From assembly GCA_944474755.1 (NCBI GenBank), contig OX104113.1, positions 56,750,074 to 56,814,073 on the forward strand: a stretch of DNA of 64,000 bases, written 5' to 3'. Source of the stretch: Limnoperna fortunei (lineage: Eukaryota; Mollusca; Bivalvia; Mytilida; Modiolidae). The position numbers and the translations under genes were made by a program. Numbering within the stretch: the stretch's first letter is position 1; the number at the start of each line of letters is the position of its first letter. The notes beneath the pieces were generated by a model that did no database searches, had not been told where the DNA came from, and saw only the letters and a list, made by a program, of their open reading frames with translations. Shown in pieces: positions 63,301 through 64,000 of this stretch.

Positions 63301-64000
63301 GTGTTAGGGTTCGGGTTAGTACAGGGTTAGGGTTAAGGTTAGGATAAGGGTTTAACTATTTAACTAAACCTTTTTAAAAATTACTGGGTTAATTCTAACA
63401 AGATATTTGATGGGCAAGTTCAAACGATGTTAAGAAATACAATGTTTGCTGACTTGTTAAGGAAAGACCGATAGACGATCTTCCTTCATATGACAATCTT
63501 TTCTGTTCTGTTTGAAAATCTAGCATCTAGCTGTGATATGATTGTTATTAACCTTGTTTACATTTTTTTATCTGTTTTATCATGAATATAGAGCCGAAGG
63601 CTGGTCAAGTATCGATTTTCTAGCAGTTTGCTAGTCGTGAAAAATGTTTTGTGCTTTGATCCGTTGTTCAGATACACATTTTTATTGATCATTTTAAATA
63701 TTGATGGTCAGTTATAAGTATTTATTGGCATTTTGGATTTATTTTTGAATTTTGTACAATTATAGATGCTTATATGCAAATAAAGATGTTTTGCTGATTC
63801 GCTTTGATTAAACATTGTTCTTCTTTCAGTTAGAGACGTCGTCTGCTACCTTTTCGATGGTGAATGGTCCGCTTATCTGAAAGAGAAGCTTGATTGGTTA
63901 GTTTGTCAGTTTGATATTTTGCTGGTCATATAAAAGTTATTTGCATTGTGAAATACTTCTTATGCGAAGCTTATTGGAAGAAAATAAGCCTTCCACTCAA
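51301..64000 (+). repeat. Homogeneous right block: A25 to partial B30, 4-monomer period
   Basis: Monomers start at A25 51301, B25 52359, A26 53443, B26 54501, A27 55585, B27 56643, A28 57727, B28 58785, A29 59869, B29 60931, A30 62015, B30 63073 (cut by the window end). Even-numbered A copies have TTAGGATTAGG and AAGTAATTATTGG, and odd ones do not. B26 and B28 have GGGTCTAAC, and B25, B27 and B29 have GGTCAGCTTAT. The period is thus 4284-4288 bp. A29 has the 4-bp insertion and A30 has AACAATGTCTTC, exactly as A2 and A3 at the left end. Confidence 0.92.

Larger units (their letters stand above)
1..64000. repeat. Satellite array of alternating ~1.06/1.08 kb A and B monomers
   Basis: The whole window is a head-to-tail tandem array, broken only by one retrotransposon. 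Each monomer starts at TTTAATCTATTC (A) or CTTAATCTATTC (B). A monomers are normally 1058 bp and have AAAAAAAAACCCGTTAACC near the start, GATGAAATAC, TTTGCCTTGTG and GATAACAGGAGTCG. B monomers are normally 1084 bp and have AAATAAACCGTTAACC, GATGGGATAC, TTTGCATTGTG and AATAGCAGGAGTCAT. I traced 30 A-headed and 29 B-headed monomers. No reading frame of real length exists in the array, so I read it as non-coding satellite DNA. Two HindIII sites (AAGCTT) about 81 bp apart recur in monomers. Monomer starts are listed in the block entries. Function is unknown; heterochromatic or subtelomeric satellite is the likeliest class. Confidence 0.97.

Noticed and set aside
1..64000. CRISPR array
   Set aside because: The repeats are over 1 kb with no short repeat-spacer pattern, and the sequence is eukaryotic in character.
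1..64000. Tandem rRNA, histone or snRNA gene cluster
   Set aside because: A 1 kb or 2 kb period could suit such clusters, but no conserved rRNA, histone-coding or recognisable snRNA sequence is present in the monomer.

Overview
The window is eukaryotic, AT-rich, non-coding tandem satellite DNA with no ordinary genes. From the first base to the last it is one head-to-tail array of about 1.06-1.10 kb monomers, and the array runs off both ends. I count 59 monomers, the last one partial. They fall into two main families that alternate: type A (normally 1058 bp, head with a long A tract, tail with GAAAGAA in a hairpin loop) and type B (normally 1084 bp, 1090 or 1096 with small insertions). A diverged B subfamily, called C here (1080-1081 bp), occurs five times. 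The basic period is the A+B dimer of about 2142 bp, and longer higher-order repeats (4-, 6- and 8-monomer blocks) can be traced by shared private variants.

Every monomer carries a degenerate telomere-like segment. A C-rich tract (CCCTAA-like) is followed about 40-60 bp later by a G-rich tract (TTAGGG-like), so the two form an inverted pair. The rest of the monomer is unique-looking AT-rich DNA. It holds a 160-bp block almost identical between A and B, with an ATGCAAAT octamer, an AATAAA and a polypyrimidine-AG. Next come a short open stretch bounded by splice-like signals, a TATAAAAG, and a hairpin with a 10-bp stem.

Layout: 1-6442 is three regular A/B dimers. 6443-7500 is a chimeric A-head/B-tail monomer. 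7501-20367 is A/B dimers, three of them with A monomers whose C-rich block is B-type. 20368-47014 is a more diverse zone with all five C monomers and the 8-, 6- and 4-monomer blocks. 47015-64000 returns to homogeneous A/B dimers with a 4-monomer period. The last 6.3 kb match the first 6.3 kb at a constant offset of 57,726 bp.

The only interruption is at 26815-27738: the 5'-truncated 3' end of a non-LTR (LINE) retrotransposon, flanked by an 8-bp target-site duplication (TATATTTT). It keeps an open reading frame of 261 codons for the C-terminal part of a reverse-transcriptase polyprotein, with a CX2C-X7-H-X4-C zinc-knuckle-like motif. Sister monomers elsewhere in the array preserve the empty site.

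The LINE protein type and the TTAGGG-like repeats fit a metazoan, most likely an invertebrate such as a mollusc or cnidarian, and a subtelomeric or pericentromeric heterochromatic location is plausible. The species and chromosome position cannot be read from the sequence. No rRNA, tRNA, CRISPR or bacterial-type gene was seen.
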